From: Opitutus sp. GAS368
GTDB lineage: Bacteria > Verrucomicrobiota > Verrucomicrobiia > Opitutales > Opitutaceae
Assembly: GCA_945874455.1 (NCBI GenBank)
Contig: CAMCHO010000015.1
Location: 1 to 45,547 of the forward strand
DNA: 45,547 bases
Direction of reading: 5' to 3'
This document shows, one piece after another, positions 1 to 8,563 of the stretch (within the stretch, counting starts at the first letter, position 1; each line of letters opens with the position of its first letter). The notes under the pieces were generated by a model, which saw only the letters and a program-made list of their open reading frames with translations, was not told the DNA's origin and did no database searches. Position numbers and translations under genes: made by a program.

Positions 1-354
1 ACGTCGGCGGAAGTCATTGTGAAATGGGAGGAGATCAAAGCGACGGAGAAGAAGCACGGCCCGGTGTCGACGGGCGTGTTTAAAGACCTGCCGCCACGAT
101 TGCCGGCGTTGATGTTTGCCGAGGCGGTGTGGAAACAGATTGAGAAGAAAGAACTGCCGGCCGAAGGCGTGGTGGATAAGGCGCAGGTGCGCGCGTTGGG
201 CGAGCAGTTGGATGCGACGATGCTGGGGAAACTGTTGTTTGAGCTGACGGCGGCGGCGCGGGCCAAAGGCCTCGATCCCGAAGCGGCGTTACGGCTCCAT
301 GCGACGCAGGTGATGCGCGATGTCGAAAAAAGCATCCAACGGCGTGGCGCCTAA
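1..354 (+). CDS. mazG: MazG-family nucleotide pyrophosphohydrolase, C-terminal part (partial)
   Basis: The reading frame is open at the left edge of the window, so the gene starts upstream; the first visible GTG (position 19) is probably internal, since the six codons before it are also open. The visible 117 residues match the end of MazG, a house-cleaning enzyme that hydrolyses NTPs to NMP and pyrophosphate: a WEEIK segment, a leucine-rich PRLPALMFAEAV stretch, then LLFELTAAARAKGLDPEAAL, where MazG proteins usually have a GDLLFALVNLARHLG-type helix. The acidic metal ligands usual in this domain look eroded: the helix reads GKLLFE rather than GDLLF, and no EExxE is visible in this part. The catalytic domain may lie upstream of the window. 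The 3' end overlaps the next gene by 35 bp, suggesting translational coupling. Confidence 0.75.
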   Translation, partial: TSAEVIVKWEEIKATEKKHGPVSTGVFKDLPPRLPALMFAEAVWKQIEKKELPAEGVVDKAQVRALGEQLDATMLGKLLFELTAAARAKGLDPEAALRLHATQVMRDVEKSIQRRGA

Positions 355-1309
355 GGCGGAGCGGCCCGGCGACGAGCGGCGCCCCGACGATGTACCGCCG
401 GACGTGGTGGCGGAGTGGTGGGCGCCGTTTGAAGATTTTCTGGCCAAAGAGCGGCGCTATTCAGCGTATACGGTGCGCAACTACCGGCAGGCGTTCGAAG
501 ACTTCTACCGGTGGCTCGTGGGCGCCGGCCTCTGGGAACGCGGTTTGAGTGCGCTTGGTTCGCGGGAGATGAGAGATTTTGTGATCGAAGGACAGCGACG
601 TTTTGACCGGCGGACCCTGCACAACCACGCGTCGGGGTTGCGAACGTTTTTCAAATTCTGGATGCGGCGGGAGAAATTAAGAAACAATCCGCTGCTCGGA
701 GTGCCGCTGCCGAAGTTGGAGAAACGGCTGCCGAAATTTTTGAGCGAAGATCAAATGAAGCTATTGCTCACGGGACCGCAGCGCTTGCTGGAAAATGCGG
801 GCATCGATGCGCACACGGCGTGGCGGGACCGGCTGGCGATGGAGCTGCTGTATGGCGGTGGGCTGCGGGTGAGCGAAGCCGTGGGGATAAACTATGGGGC
901 CGTCGATTTTGCGGCGGGGGTGGCCCGCGTGCTGGGCAAAGGGCAAAAGGAACGACTTTGTCCACTGGGGCGAGTGGCGCTGGCGGTGCTCGTGAAAGTG
1001 CGCGACGACTTTGCCCAAGACAAAGCGCCGACGAGTCCAGTTTTAGTGAATACGACGGGAATGCGGATGGGCGTGCGGGAGGTGCAACTGATGCTCAAGC
1101 GCTACCTCACCCTCGCGGGGCTGCCGCTGGATCTGACGCCGCACAAGCTCCGGCACTCGTATGCGACGCACCTCCTCAACGCCGGGGCGGATCTCCGCCT
1201 CGTGCAGGAACTGCTCGGCCACGCGCAACTCGCGACGACGCAGATCTACACCCACGTGAGCGTGGCGCGGCTCAAGGAAGTTTACGCGAAGGCGCATCCG
1301 CGGGCGTAG
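320..1309 (+). CDS. xerC: Tyrosine recombinase, XerC/XerD type
   Basis: A 329-residue site-specific tyrosine recombinase, probably the chromosome dimer resolvase acting at dif with a partner Xer protein. The N-terminal SAM-like core-binding domain spans about residues 30-125 (FEDFLAKERRYSAYTVRNY). The catalytic domain follows with all six active-site positions visible: R183 in GGGLRVSEA, K207 in GKGQKER, H275 and R278 in HKLRHSYATH, H301 in LLGHAQL and the nucleophile Y310 in TTQIYTHVS. Length is slightly above the usual 295-310 because of a charged N-terminal extension of about 30 residues. The ATG at 320 has an AGGTG-like ribosome site about 8 nt upstream, inside the mazG end. XerC and XerD cannot be told apart by eye. 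Confidence in the family is high. Confidence 0.93.
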   Translation: MSKKASNGVAPKAERPGDERRPDDVPPDVVAEWWAPFEDFLAKERRYSAYTVRNYRQAFEDFYRWLVGAGLWERGLSALGSREMRDFVIEGQRRFDRRTLHNHASGLRTFFKFWMRREKLRNNPLLGVPLPKLEKRLPKFLSEDQMKLLLTGPQRLLENAGIDAHTAWRDRLAMELLYGGGLRVSEAVGINYGAVDFAAGVARVLGKGQKERLCPLGRVALAVLVKVRDDFAQDKAPTSPVLVNTTGMRMGVREVQLMLKRYLTLAGLPLDLTPHKLRHSYATHLLNAGADLRLVQELLGHAQLATTQIYTHVSVARLKEVYAKAHPRA

Positions 1310-1476
1310 TCGGGAGTGCGCGGATGCGGCCCACGCAACACCCAAACTACCCAGAATTCCGAGGCGCTGACCGGCGATGGGCACGAAGGGCCAGGCGCTC
1401 GATGGGAGGAAGCGTCGGGAGGGGCGGCGATAATTTTCTCCAAAGCGTGGGACGGCGTCGCGAGAGTCTGGTGCGG

Positions 1477-2130
1477 TCACGGCGCGGTTGCTGGCCGCGT
1501 GCGCGCGCGGCGGGACCAAGCGGGCACGACGATATAGCCGCCCTCGCGGTCGCCATAAGCATGAAACGAACGTTGCGAAAAGGACTGGGCCGCAAGTGCG
1601 CAGAGGGCGGCGTCGACCTCGTCAATATTTCCCAACTTGGATTCATCGATGCCAGCCCGCGTGAGCAGTCCACGACGGCCGCGGTTCTTTTCCTTGGCGG
1701 AGACAATTTGACCGGCGAGCGCGCAGGCAACGGCCTGCGGAAACGTCTCGAGGGTTACATTCCTCGGATCGGCTTGGCCGAGGTAAAGCGGGTGTGATGT
1801 CGCGAGCGCACGAAAGATTTCCATCCCGGCAAACATCCACGTGTAAAACGCATGTCCCCGCGCGGCTGCTTCGGTGGGTGTGGAGAAACTCGAAATCCCG
1901 TCCTGCGCGAGCTGGCGTTCGGCTGCGCGGGCCGGTCGACCCACGCCACGCCACAAACAAGGCGCGTCGACGGCGACGACGGCGGAGCCACGCGCTAGGC
2001 ACCATGCGGCGACTTCGACGGCACTGGGGCTCTTGAATGTGCCGATGATCGCGGTGTGGCGAATGGCCACGGCATGGAATCCTTTTGCGGGACCACCGAC
2101 GTCGATCCCGATCATCACCTCTTCGCTCAT
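1477..2130 (-). CDS. DUF429-family protein (predicted RNase H-fold nuclease)
   Basis: A 217-residue protein starting with the beta strand MIGIDVGG, then VVAVDAPCLW and a GRPARAAERQL segment, the usual order in DUF429 proteins, which are predicted to have an RNase H-like fold with an early Asp in the active site. A later NIDEVDAALCALAA helix also fits the family. The biochemical role of the family is not established, so no reaction is proposed. It is the last gene of a leftward series; the preceding propeller gene stops 48 bp upstream, so co-transcription is possible. It is convergent with the recombinase gene, and the 167-bp spacer between them shows no clear terminator. Codon use matches the neighbours. 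Confidence 0.8.
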   Translation of the reverse strand: MSEEVMIGIDVGGPAKGFHAVAIRHTAIIGTFKSPSAVEVAAWCLARGSAVVAVDAPCLWRGVGRPARAAERQLAQDGISSFSTPTEAAARGHAFYTWMFAGMEIFRALATSHPLYLGQADPRNVTLETFPQAVACALAGQIVSAKEKNRGRRGLLTRAGIDESKLGNIDEVDAALCALAAQSFSQRSFHAYGDREGGYIVVPAWSRRARTRPATAP

Positions 2131-2178
2131 TGGGTAAGCTTTATCATCCGTAGGAAGCCGGCGTTTTTCACTGGCAGT

Positions 2179-4545
2179 TTACCAGCTCACGCGCCGGGGG
2201 GTGCCGTTGCCGGCGGCGTCGTAGAGGGTCACTTCGGCGGAGGTGGCGTTGCTCACTTTCGCCCACGGGACGTCGAGCGTGAATCGTTCTTGGCGACTGT
2301 CGCGCACGCCGTCGTCGGGTTGCTCGACGACTTCGCGGACGCCGTTGTTGAAGATGACTTCAATGCCATCGAGCAGCGAAAGCGCGTCGCGGCCGCCGAC
2401 GGAAATGAGGACGCGGTCGCCATCGCGGCGGGCGGTGACCTCGAGGATTTCCGGCTTCGTGTGGTCGATCAGGAGATCGTCGGTTTCGAAGGTGGCTGTG
2501 AGGCGGTCGCCGACGGGACGGGGCGCGGTTTCGGTGGAGACTAGACGGGTGAAGTAGACGCCGTCAGGCAGATGAGAGCCGTCGAATTGCGCGAAGCTAT
2601 CGCGGGTGTTGGCCGCAATCTCGGTCCACGCGGTGTCGCCATCGCGCCGGATAGAAAAGGTGCTGAGGACGTTGTCTTGATCGGGATCGGTGACGGTCCA
2701 GAAGACGACTTGCGTGCCGGGCGAAGGGACGATCTGGCTATTCAGCAACGTGGCTTTGCGTTTGGCGTCCTCGTCTTTCGGGCTGGCTGCGACGAGCTGG
2801 CTCAGTGAGGCGTTGGGCGCAGGGGGCTGGTCGACGGCAGGGATGAGCCCGAAGTTGGGTGTAATGAGGCGGAAATCTTGGAGGGTGGGGCGGCGATTCT
2901 GCGGCAGCACATAGAGCGTAGCCTTGTCGATCTCGGCGGCGGGCGCACCGGGCGTGGTATCAAGCACACGGATGCGGAGTTTGAAGTGGCGACCAAGCTG
3001 GGGTACCCCGCGCCAGCCGCCGTCGGAAGGTTGGAGGGCGCTCCAAGGGCCCCAGCCCTCAAGTTCGTCGCTGCCATGGCTGGTACGGATTTCGACGGAG
3101 AGCTGGGTGTCCTGGATATTTCGGATACGGTTGAAGCGCAGCGCGCCGAGTTGTGCGAGTAGGCCGAGGTCGAGGCGGCGCGTCTCGGCTTCACGCGGGC
3201 CGGAGGCGGAGAAATCGAGGAGCGCAAAGCCGGGGGCGTTGTTGCGGATGACCAAGAATTTTCCCGGCGCACCCGGGATGGGCGTCACGCCGTTGAGCTG
3301 GGAAGAAATGCTGCCCGCGAAGGTGAGGCCGAGGCGGGATTTGAGGTCGTAGCCGTAGAGTTCGCCGAGTTCTCCGCCCGTCATGAAAATGACGTCGCCA
3401 TGGCGGCCGAGCCGGTAGAACGCGGCATTGGCGCGGGCGGCGAGGATTTCCGGGAAGCCGTTTGGCGTAAACAGCACGAGGGTGCTGCGACCGGCGAATT
3501 TCTCGGCCGGGGTGACGAGGACCGGGTCGGCGGGCTTGGCGTCGCCGGCGGGTTTCTTGCCGTCGGCCGGGGTGATACGGGATTCGCCACTGGTGCCGGT
3601 GAACACGATGCTCGCATAGAGATCGCCATTCGGTTGCGGCAGGAGATCGGTGATTTCGGCGTCGCGATTTTCTTGGAGAATAATGGCGGGGACTGGGGCC
3701 GGTAGTGCGGTGGGGCTGAGAATCGGAGAAGCGGAGGCAGGCGCCGGCGCGGAGCCGGGGGTGAAGGTATAGATGTTTCCCTTCGGGGAGGAACCGGCGG
3801 CGATGCGGCCATCGGCTAGCAACGCGAGGCGGCGGACGTTGCGGTCACGGATTTCGCCGAAGAGCGTGATGCCGCGTTCGGCGAGCAGAGCGGGATCGGT
3901 GATCTTTTCCGGAGCAAGGCCGGAGGCGGAAAACTTTTTTAAATCGACGCGGTAGATGCGGCCGGGATTTCCGGTTGCGACGAGCGCGGTGTCGGCATCG
4001 AGGAGGAGGAGGTCGAATATGGAATCGACGGGGAGCGCGACGCGGGCGACGGGTTGCCCATCGCGAACGACGTAGAGCGAGCCCTTCGGGGACGTGCCGG
4101 CAAGGAGGGCACCGTCGGCGAGGGGCTTAATGGCGTAGACCTGCGGATCGTCGAGGGTGACGAGTTCTCGGGAGGCGTAGGTGGAGAGCGATGGGTTGTA
4201 GGTGATCTCGAGAATCTTTCCGTCCGGCCCAGTGCCCACGAGGAACTTTGTGGGGTCATCGGTGGCCTCGATGCACCAGAGGAGATCAGCGGGAGCGGGC
4301 ACGACGAGTTCGGCGAGAATGGGGCCCGCGACGAGCCGGCCATCGGAACGGGCGGCGAGGCGCTTGAGACTGCGGCTCGGGACATCGCGGAAGAAATCGA
4401 TGTCGGTTTTCTTCGACAGTGGATCCGCGTGAAGTCCGGAGGCGGCCACGCAACACGTCAGGCCGACGAACACTGAGCGGAGAGTAGAGATCGGAAAGAG
4501 CCCGCGGACTACATGGAGGGTTCGAGAGCCAAAAAGAGTGGGCAT
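2179..4545 (-). CDS. Secreted beta-propeller protein of unknown function
   Basis: A 788-residue protein with an N-terminal signal-like segment (a hydrophobic stretch before AASGLHADP), so it is probably exported. About residues 60-420 contain recurring short blades such as AGTSPKGSLYVV and AGSSPKGNIYTF, typical of a WD/PQQ/NHL-like beta-propeller. A middle segment around residues 480-560 (EGWGPWSALQPSDGGW) resembles the Trp-rich beta-sandwich seen after propellers in large planctomycete and verrucomicrobial proteins. The C-terminal 200 residues read as an Ig/Fn3-like sandwich ending in VTLYDAAGNG. No catalytic motif is visible. A start codon at a downstream GTG would give a shorter signal peptide, and the annotated ATG has no good ribosome site. 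The gene sits 94 bp after the S55-type gene on the same strand; a shared role at the cell surface is only an inference. Confidence 0.8.
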   Translation of the reverse strand: MPTLFGSRTLHVVRGLFPISTLRSVFVGLTCCVAASGLHADPLSKKTDIDFFRDVPSRSLKRLAARSDGRLVAGPILAELVVPAPADLLWCIEATDDPTKFLVGTGPDGKILEITYNPSLSTYASRELVTLDDPQVYAIKPLADGALLAGTSPKGSLYVVRDGQPVARVALPVDSIFDLLLLDADTALVATGNPGRIYRVDLKKFSASGLAPEKITDPALLAERGITLFGEIRDRNVRRLALLADGRIAAGSSPKGNIYTFTPGSAPAPASASPILSPTALPAPVPAIILQENRDAEITDLLPQPNGDLYASIVFTGTSGESRITPADGKKPAGDAKPADPVLVTPAEKFAGRSTLVLFTPNGFPEILAARANAAFYRLGRHGDVIFMTGGELGELYGYDLKSRLGLTFAGSISSQLNGVTPIPGAPGKFLVIRNNAPGFALLDFSASGPREAETRRLDLGLLAQLGALRFNRIRNIQDTQLSVEIRTSHGSDELEGWGPWSALQPSDGGWRGVPQLGRHFKLRIRVLDTTPGAPAAEIDKATLYVLPQNRRPTLQDFRLITPNFGLIPAVDQPPAPNASLSQLVAASPKDEDAKRKATLLNSQIVPSPGTQVVFWTVTDPDQDNVLSTFSIRRDGDTAWTEIAANTRDSFAQFDGSHLPDGVYFTRLVSTETAPRPVGDRLTATFETDDLLIDHTKPEILEVTARRDGDRVLISVGGRDALSLLDGIEVIFNNGVREVVEQPDDGVRDSRQERFTLDVPWAKVSNATSAEVTLYDAAGNGTPRRVSW

Positions 4546-4639
4546 GAAGAAGAAGACGTCGCAGCGAATGTGTTGGGGCGGAGTCGGTGTCAGAAAAATG
4601 GAGACAGAAATAATCGGTACGGAGGCGGCGCGGGGCGGG

Positions 4640-6520
4640 TCACTCCACGATCCGGAGCGGGCGGCGGACTCCGGTGGCGGTCAGTTTGCCGGGGAGGACG
4701 TGGTGTTCCCACAGCGGGAGGAAAGCGTCGCGCTTGCGAAAACGCGCTTCGTCGGAGGCGCGGGCGATGCGTTCAATCGAGCCCGGGGTCTCGGGAGTCG
4801 CGACGGTTTGGTCGCTAAAAATCTCCGTGGTTTCGACGATCGCGAGACTGAGGCCGTCGGTCGGGCGTCCGTCCCGAATAGCGGACAGGTAAGCTGGAAA
4901 ACTGCGGAGCTCGGATGCGGAGATGAGCCGGGGGCGGCCGGTGAGCTCGTCGAGGATACGGCCGGGGGCGAGGACGACTTCGAGGCGCTTGCCGGCCCAA
5001 GCGGGGTTAATGATGAGGTCGATGATCTCGCGATGCGTGGCACCCTGAAAGTCGCGCCAAGCGAGCGTCGCCTGCACGGTCTCGCCGGAGCGCGCGGTTG
5101 AGCGGGAAAGTTGAAACTGTTCGATGACGACAGTGGGATTCTCAGCGAGGGCTTCGACGCTGAAGGTCACGCGGTCGGGAAAGGTTTTTTCGTAGGGATT
5201 TTGGAGATTCGCGGCGAGGCCCTGCACGAATTCGTTGAGGCCCTGCGCAAAGCCTTGCGGGCCGGCGTAGAGACTCTTGGTCGCGAGGGACTGGGAGGCG
5301 GGAAACAGGATGTTGCCGCGAAGGCGGAAGCCGTTGGCGAGGCCCGCGTCGTTGGAACCCATAATGGCCTGAGTGAGGCCGGCGGCGACGATGACGGGGG
5401 TAAGTTGCTGCTGGCGGACGACGGAGAAACGCAACGTGCGGGGAGCGCTGCCGAGGGGTTTTACGGTCACCTCGACGTCGGTCATGGCGGGTCCCGGGCC
5501 GAGCGTGCCGGAAATGGCGGAGAGACGGTCTTGCGAAATCGTGCCGATGACGGCGCCGGTGTTGGCCAGTTTCACCGACGACATGGAGGACGGGAGAATG
5601 GTGACGATCTCGGTGGCGCACATCGCGAGGGAAACTTCGCCGAGGGACAACATGGGGTGGCCGAACGCGGTGACGCGATTGCCATCGATGCGCGAAACCG
5701 TACCGGTGCCGGCGATGGTGATATCGCCGGTGGCAAGGGCGACGGCGACGGCGGAACCCGGGGAGAGCGAGGCGGAGGAAGGTGCGGAGTTGAGGGATGA
5801 GGGTTGGGCGTTGAGCGAGGCGACGGCAGAGGCGGATTGGGTGCTCCCACCGAACGCGATCGCGGAGAGCCCGAGGGCCGTGAAGCGCGGGGAGAAGAGG
5901 TCGGCGACAGCGGGGTTTAGGCCGGTGAGCGTGAAGGCGGGCGCCAGCGGGGTTGGAGCGTGGGGTGAAGCAAGCGGTGCAAGCTGAGGATTGAGCGCCG
6001 ACGGAGGGGTGGATTCTGACGAACGCGACAAGCCGTTGCCGGACGACTTGGGCGTGGGCGGCGTGGACGCGGTGACGCGTTCGCGAACCTCGACGAGGTC
6101 GGCGGCGGGGGTGAAGCCAGCGAAGCGGACCGTCTCGAAACGCTGTAGTTGATAACTGAGTGCGCCGGCGAGTTTGCCGTCGATGTAGAGAGGGCTCCCG
6201 CTCATGCCGGCGACTGCACCCATTTTCTGGACACGCTCATCCGTGAGTTCGCAGACGATGAGCGATTTGCCGAGGCCGAGGGCGTTGCGGATGATACCGG
6301 TGACCTCGACGTTGAAAGGCTCGGGGACGGTGCCGCGGAAGACGGTCCAGACTTCGCCGCGCTGGCCGGGCTTCACGTCGTCGAGAGCGAGGGAGGCGGT
6401 GCCGGAGGGTTGTTGACGAGGCGCGGGTTCGGCGGGTTGGGCGAGGAGAAATTGAAACGGGGAGGACGCAGAGAGCGCGGACAGCAGGAGCAGCCGACGG
6501 AAAGAAAAACAAGAGCGCAT
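4640..6520 (-). CDS. SpoIVB/S55-type serine peptidase domain protein, exported
   Basis: A 626-residue protein. I chose the ATG at 6520 because it begins a clear signal peptide (MRSCFSFRRLLLLSALSAS...LLAQP); the upstream ATG at 6559 sits against the hemL stop and would put 13 non-signal residues in front. Residues 100-120 contain GMSGSPLYIDGKLAGAL, the serine-containing signature of S55 (SpoIVB-like) peptidases (S107/S109), and a second conserved GHP motif lies at 287-289 (AFGHPMLSLGEV). In SpoIVB itself the His motif comes before the Ser motif, so the order here is reversed; similar proteins exist in other Gram-negative bacteria, and peptidase activity is not assured. Between the two motifs lies a low-complexity Ser/Ala/Pro linker (about residues 150-258) carrying two short heptad-repeat insertions. 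Likely periplasmic. Confidence 0.82.
   Translation of the reverse strand: MRSCFSFRRLLLLSALSASSPFQFLLAQPAEPAPRQQPSGTASLALDDVKPGQRGEVWTVFRGTVPEPFNVEVTGIIRNALGLGKSLIVCELTDERVQKMGAVAGMSGSPLYIDGKLAGALSYQLQRFETVRFAGFTPAADLVEVRERVTASTPPTPKSSGNGLSRSSESTPPSALNPQLAPLASPHAPTPLAPAFTLTGLNPAVADLFSPRFTALGLSAIAFGGSTQSASAVASLNAQPSSLNSAPSSASLSPGSAVAVALATGDITIAGTGTVSRIDGNRVTAFGHPMLSLGEVSLAMCATEIVTILPSSMSSVKLANTGAVIGTISQDRLSAISGTLGPGPAMTDVEVTVKPLGSAPRTLRFSVVRQQQLTPVIVAAGLTQAIMGSNDAGLANGFRLRGNILFPASQSLATKSLYAGPQGFAQGLNEFVQGLAANLQNPYEKTFPDRVTFSVEALAENPTVVIEQFQLSRSTARSGETVQATLAWRDFQGATHREIIDLIINPAWAGKRLEVVLAPGRILDELTGRPRLISASELRSFPAYLSAIRDGRPTDGLSLAIVETTEIFSDQTVATPETPGSIERIARASDEARFRKRDAFLPLWEHHVLPGKLTATGVRRPLRIVE
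5789..5816 (-). repeat. Degenerate 7-bp tandem repeat inside the S55-type gene (copy 1)
   Basis: Four consecutive heptads on the + strand: gttgagg, gatgagg, gttgggc, gttgagc. They encode part of the SLNAQPSSLN segment of the linker. A 17-bp stretch, gagggttgggcgttgag (5799-5815), recurs exactly inside nadE at 9455-9471 although the genes are unrelated. Confidence 0.7.
5983..6003 (-). repeat. Degenerate 7-bp tandem repeat inside the S55-type gene (copy 2)
   Basis: Three heptads on the + strand: gctgagg, attgagc, gccgacg. They encode the SALNPQ part of the same Ser/Pro linker. This copy is more degenerate than the one at 5789, and the residues before it (about 5951-5982) may hold further decayed heptads. 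Confidence 0.5.
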
Positions 6521-6559
6521 GAATGGGAAAAGGGACGGCCGTCCGTCCCCAAGAAGCAA

Positions 6560-7936
6560 TCAAAGTTCCGCGATGGCTTGCGACATGATTTCGCAGGCCC
6601 GGTCGATGGCGGAGCCCTCGTGGGCCGTGCTGATAAAGCCGGCTTCGTAGGCGCTCGGGGCAAGGTAGACACCGCGCGCGAGGCAGGCATGGAAAAACCG
6701 GGCAAAGAGTTTGGCGTCGCCGGTGAGGGCGGTCGCGTAGTCGCGCACGGGTGTGGCCGTGAAAAAGATACTGAACATAGAGCCGCATTGGGGGACTTGG
6801 GCCGGGATGCCTTTGGTGCGCGCGGCAGCGAGGACGGCATCGCGGAGTTGGCGACCGAGGCGGTCGAGGCGGGTGTAAGGCGAAGAGCCAGAGCCTTCAT
6901 CCTCGAGGAGGCGGAGGGCGGCGATGCCGGCGGCCATGGCGAGGGGATTGCCGCTGAGCGTGCCGGCTTGGTAGACAGGGCCGAGGGGAGCGAGGTGGTC
7001 CATGATGTCGGAGCGTCCGCCGAAGGCGCCGACGGGTAAACCGCCGCCGATGATTTTCCCGAGGCAGGTGAGGTCGGGGGCAAACGGAAGTCGGGCGTTG
7101 AGGGCTGAGCCCTGAGAGCCGGATGCGGAGGCGGCAGCGGCGTGGTGGGCGGCGGCGAGTTCCTCGTTGAGGAGACCTTGTACGCCGGCCTTGTGGAGAC
7201 GGAAGCCGGTCATGACTTCGTCGAAGATGAGGAGCGCGCCGTGACGCGCGGTGATGGCGCGAACGGCGGCGAGGTAGCCGACGTCGGGCATGATGAAGCC
7301 GACGTTGCCGCAGTAGGGCTCGAGAATGACGCAGGCGATTTGGCCAGGGTTGGCGGCGAACGCGGCGTCGAGGGAGGCGGTGTCGTTGTAGGGGAGAACG
7401 ATGGTCTCGCGGGCGAAGGAGGCGGGGATGCCGGCGCTGTCGGGGTGGCCGTGGGTGAGCGCGCCGGAACCGGCTTTGATGAGCAGCGAATCGGAATGGC
7501 CGTGGTAACAGCCGGCGAATTTAATGATCTTGTCGCGCTGGGTGAAGCCGCGTGCGAGGCGGATGGCCGACATCGTGGCTTCCGTGCCGCTGCTGCACAT
7601 GCGAACTTTTTTGATCGAGGGCACGAAGCGAGTAATGAGCTCGGCCATCTCGACCTCGGAGGGATTGGGTGTGCCGAAGGAAGTCCCGTTTTCGAGGGCG
7701 GCGGCGATGGCGGCTTTGATGACCGGGTGGTTGTGGCCGTGGATCGCTGGGCCCCAGGTGCAGACGAAGTCGATGAGTTCACGGTCGTCGGCGGTGACGA
7801 GCGTGGCGCCGCGCGCAGCCTTGACGAAGAACGGCGCGCCGCCGACGGAGCGGAAAGCGCGGACGGGGGAATTGACGCCGCCAGGGATGAGCTGGAGGGC
7901 GCGAGTGAAGAGGGTGTCGGAGGTGAGAGCGGGCAT
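6560..7936 (-). CDS. hemL: Glutamate-1-semialdehyde 2,1-aminomutase
   Basis: A 458-residue PLP enzyme that converts glutamate-1-semialdehyde to 5-aminolevulinate, the last step of the C5 route into haem. The start [28 protein letters not shown] is canonical. Other signatures: [16 protein letters not shown] (residues 114-129), CYHGHSD (143-149), [10 protein letters not shown] (237-246) and the PLP lysine K294 in [16 protein letters not shown]. The protein is about 25-30 residues longer than usual. The excess is an Ala/Ser-rich insertion at residues 258-286, just before PDLTCLGK, where the family normally has only a few residues. This insertion contains a heptad repeat (see 7090). The gene follows the small hypothetical gene by 3 bp and precedes the S55-type gene by 39 bp, suggesting one transcript. 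Confidence 0.97.
   Translation of the reverse strand: MPALTSDTLFTRALQLIPGGVNSPVRAFRSVGGAPFFVKAARGATLVTADDRELIDFVCTWGPAIHGHNHPVIKAAIAAALENGTSFGTPNPSEVEMAELITRFVPSIKKVRMCSSGTEATMSAIRLARGFTQRDKIIKFAGCYHGHSDSLLIKAGSGALTHGHPDSAGIPASFARETIVLPYNDTASLDAAFAANPGQIACVILEPYCGNVGFIMPDVGYLAAVRAITARHGALLIFDEVMTGFRLHKAGVQGLLNEELAAAHHAAAASASGSQGSALNARLPFAPDLTCLGKIIGGGLPVGAFGGRSDIMDHLAPLGPVYQAGTLSGNPLAMAAGIAALRLLEDEGSGSSPYTRLDRLGRQLRDAVLAAARTKGIPAQVPQCGSMFSIFFTATPVRDYATALTGDAKLFARFFHACLARGVYLAPSAYEAGFISTAHEGSAIDRACEIMSQAIAEL
7090..7117 (-). repeat. Degenerate 7-bp tandem repeat inside hemL
   Basis: Consecutive + strand heptads gtcgggc, gttgagg, gctgagc, cctgaga encode the [11 protein letters not shown] part of the extra segment of HemL. 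The pattern (N-N-T-G-A-G-N) is the same as in the S55-type gene and nadE. Confidence 0.6.
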
Positions 7937-7939
7937 GGG

Positions 7940-8299
7940 TTAGAAATCGTAAGCGTCCTTGCGGTCGTCAACGCGGACAATGCGCACAAAGATGCGTTCG
8001 TCGAGAAGGCGTGCGATCGCTCGGTCGTCGCCCACGCGATCGCCCCGGCCGCCACGAAGAGCAGCGGGCGGGGGCTGATCGAAACGCCGTGGATCTGCGT
8101 CGCCGGCGATGTGCGTAACGAGATAACGCGCGCTGCGCCGGTGCGCCTCGCGGTCGAGGCCCTCGCGTTCGCGCAAGGCCTCGGCCTTAAACTGATCGAC
8201 CCAGCTCGCGCTTAACTTCCGCCAGCGGGTAGGTGCGGGACTGGCCGGCTTCAAGTCGTGCGAATCGCTCTTCGGCGATGCGGATGTTTTCTTGTTCAT
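7940..8299 (-). CDS. Hypothetical protein, basic, 119 aa
   Basis: I do not recognise this protein. It starts MNKKTSASPKSDSHD, a low-complexity basic head, and continues with an Arg-rich body (REREGLDREAHRRSARYLVTH) and an acidic-basic tail ending RVDDRKDAYDF. No signal peptide, membrane segment or cysteine motif is visible. Codon third positions are strongly G/C like its neighbours, which favours a real gene over the competing opposite-strand frame. It ends 3 bp before the hemL start, so it is probably translated on the same message. Nothing ties it to haem synthesis beyond position. Confidence 0.6.
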   Translation of the reverse strand: MNKKTSASPKSDSHDLKPASPAPTRWRKLSASWVDQFKAEALREREGLDREAHRRSARYLVTHIAGDADPRRFDQPPPAALRGGRGDRVGDDRAIARLLDERIFVRIVRVDDRKDAYDF

Positions 8300-8563
8300 G
8301 GAGCCACGAGACCGACGCAGCGCACGCGAGAGCGGGCCTGGAGCGATCGGCGCGCTTGGCCTTGCGGGACAGCTTACTCTCTATGACGGGCTTGATCCGG
8401 AGGAAAACCTTGGCGGGAGCTAGGTGGAGGAGTTGGCCGCGAAAAGGAGAATTCGCGATCCGGCGAGGGGCGATACTTCGGAGACAAACACGTGATAAAA
8501 CATGAGGGGGATGGACCTATGCAGCAGCGCGGCCGCGAAACCGCCCCGATTTTCAGATCACGT

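Noticed and set aside
820-1797. 325-codon + strand frame overlapping the recombinase and DUF429 gene
   Set aside because: Arg/Gly/Ala-rich, out of frame with the recombinase over its catalytic motifs, and antisense to DUF429.
7142-8215. 357-codon + strand frame opposite hemL and the small hypothetical gene
   Set aside because: Antisense to hemL; translation is low-complexity Gly/Glu/Val with no family.
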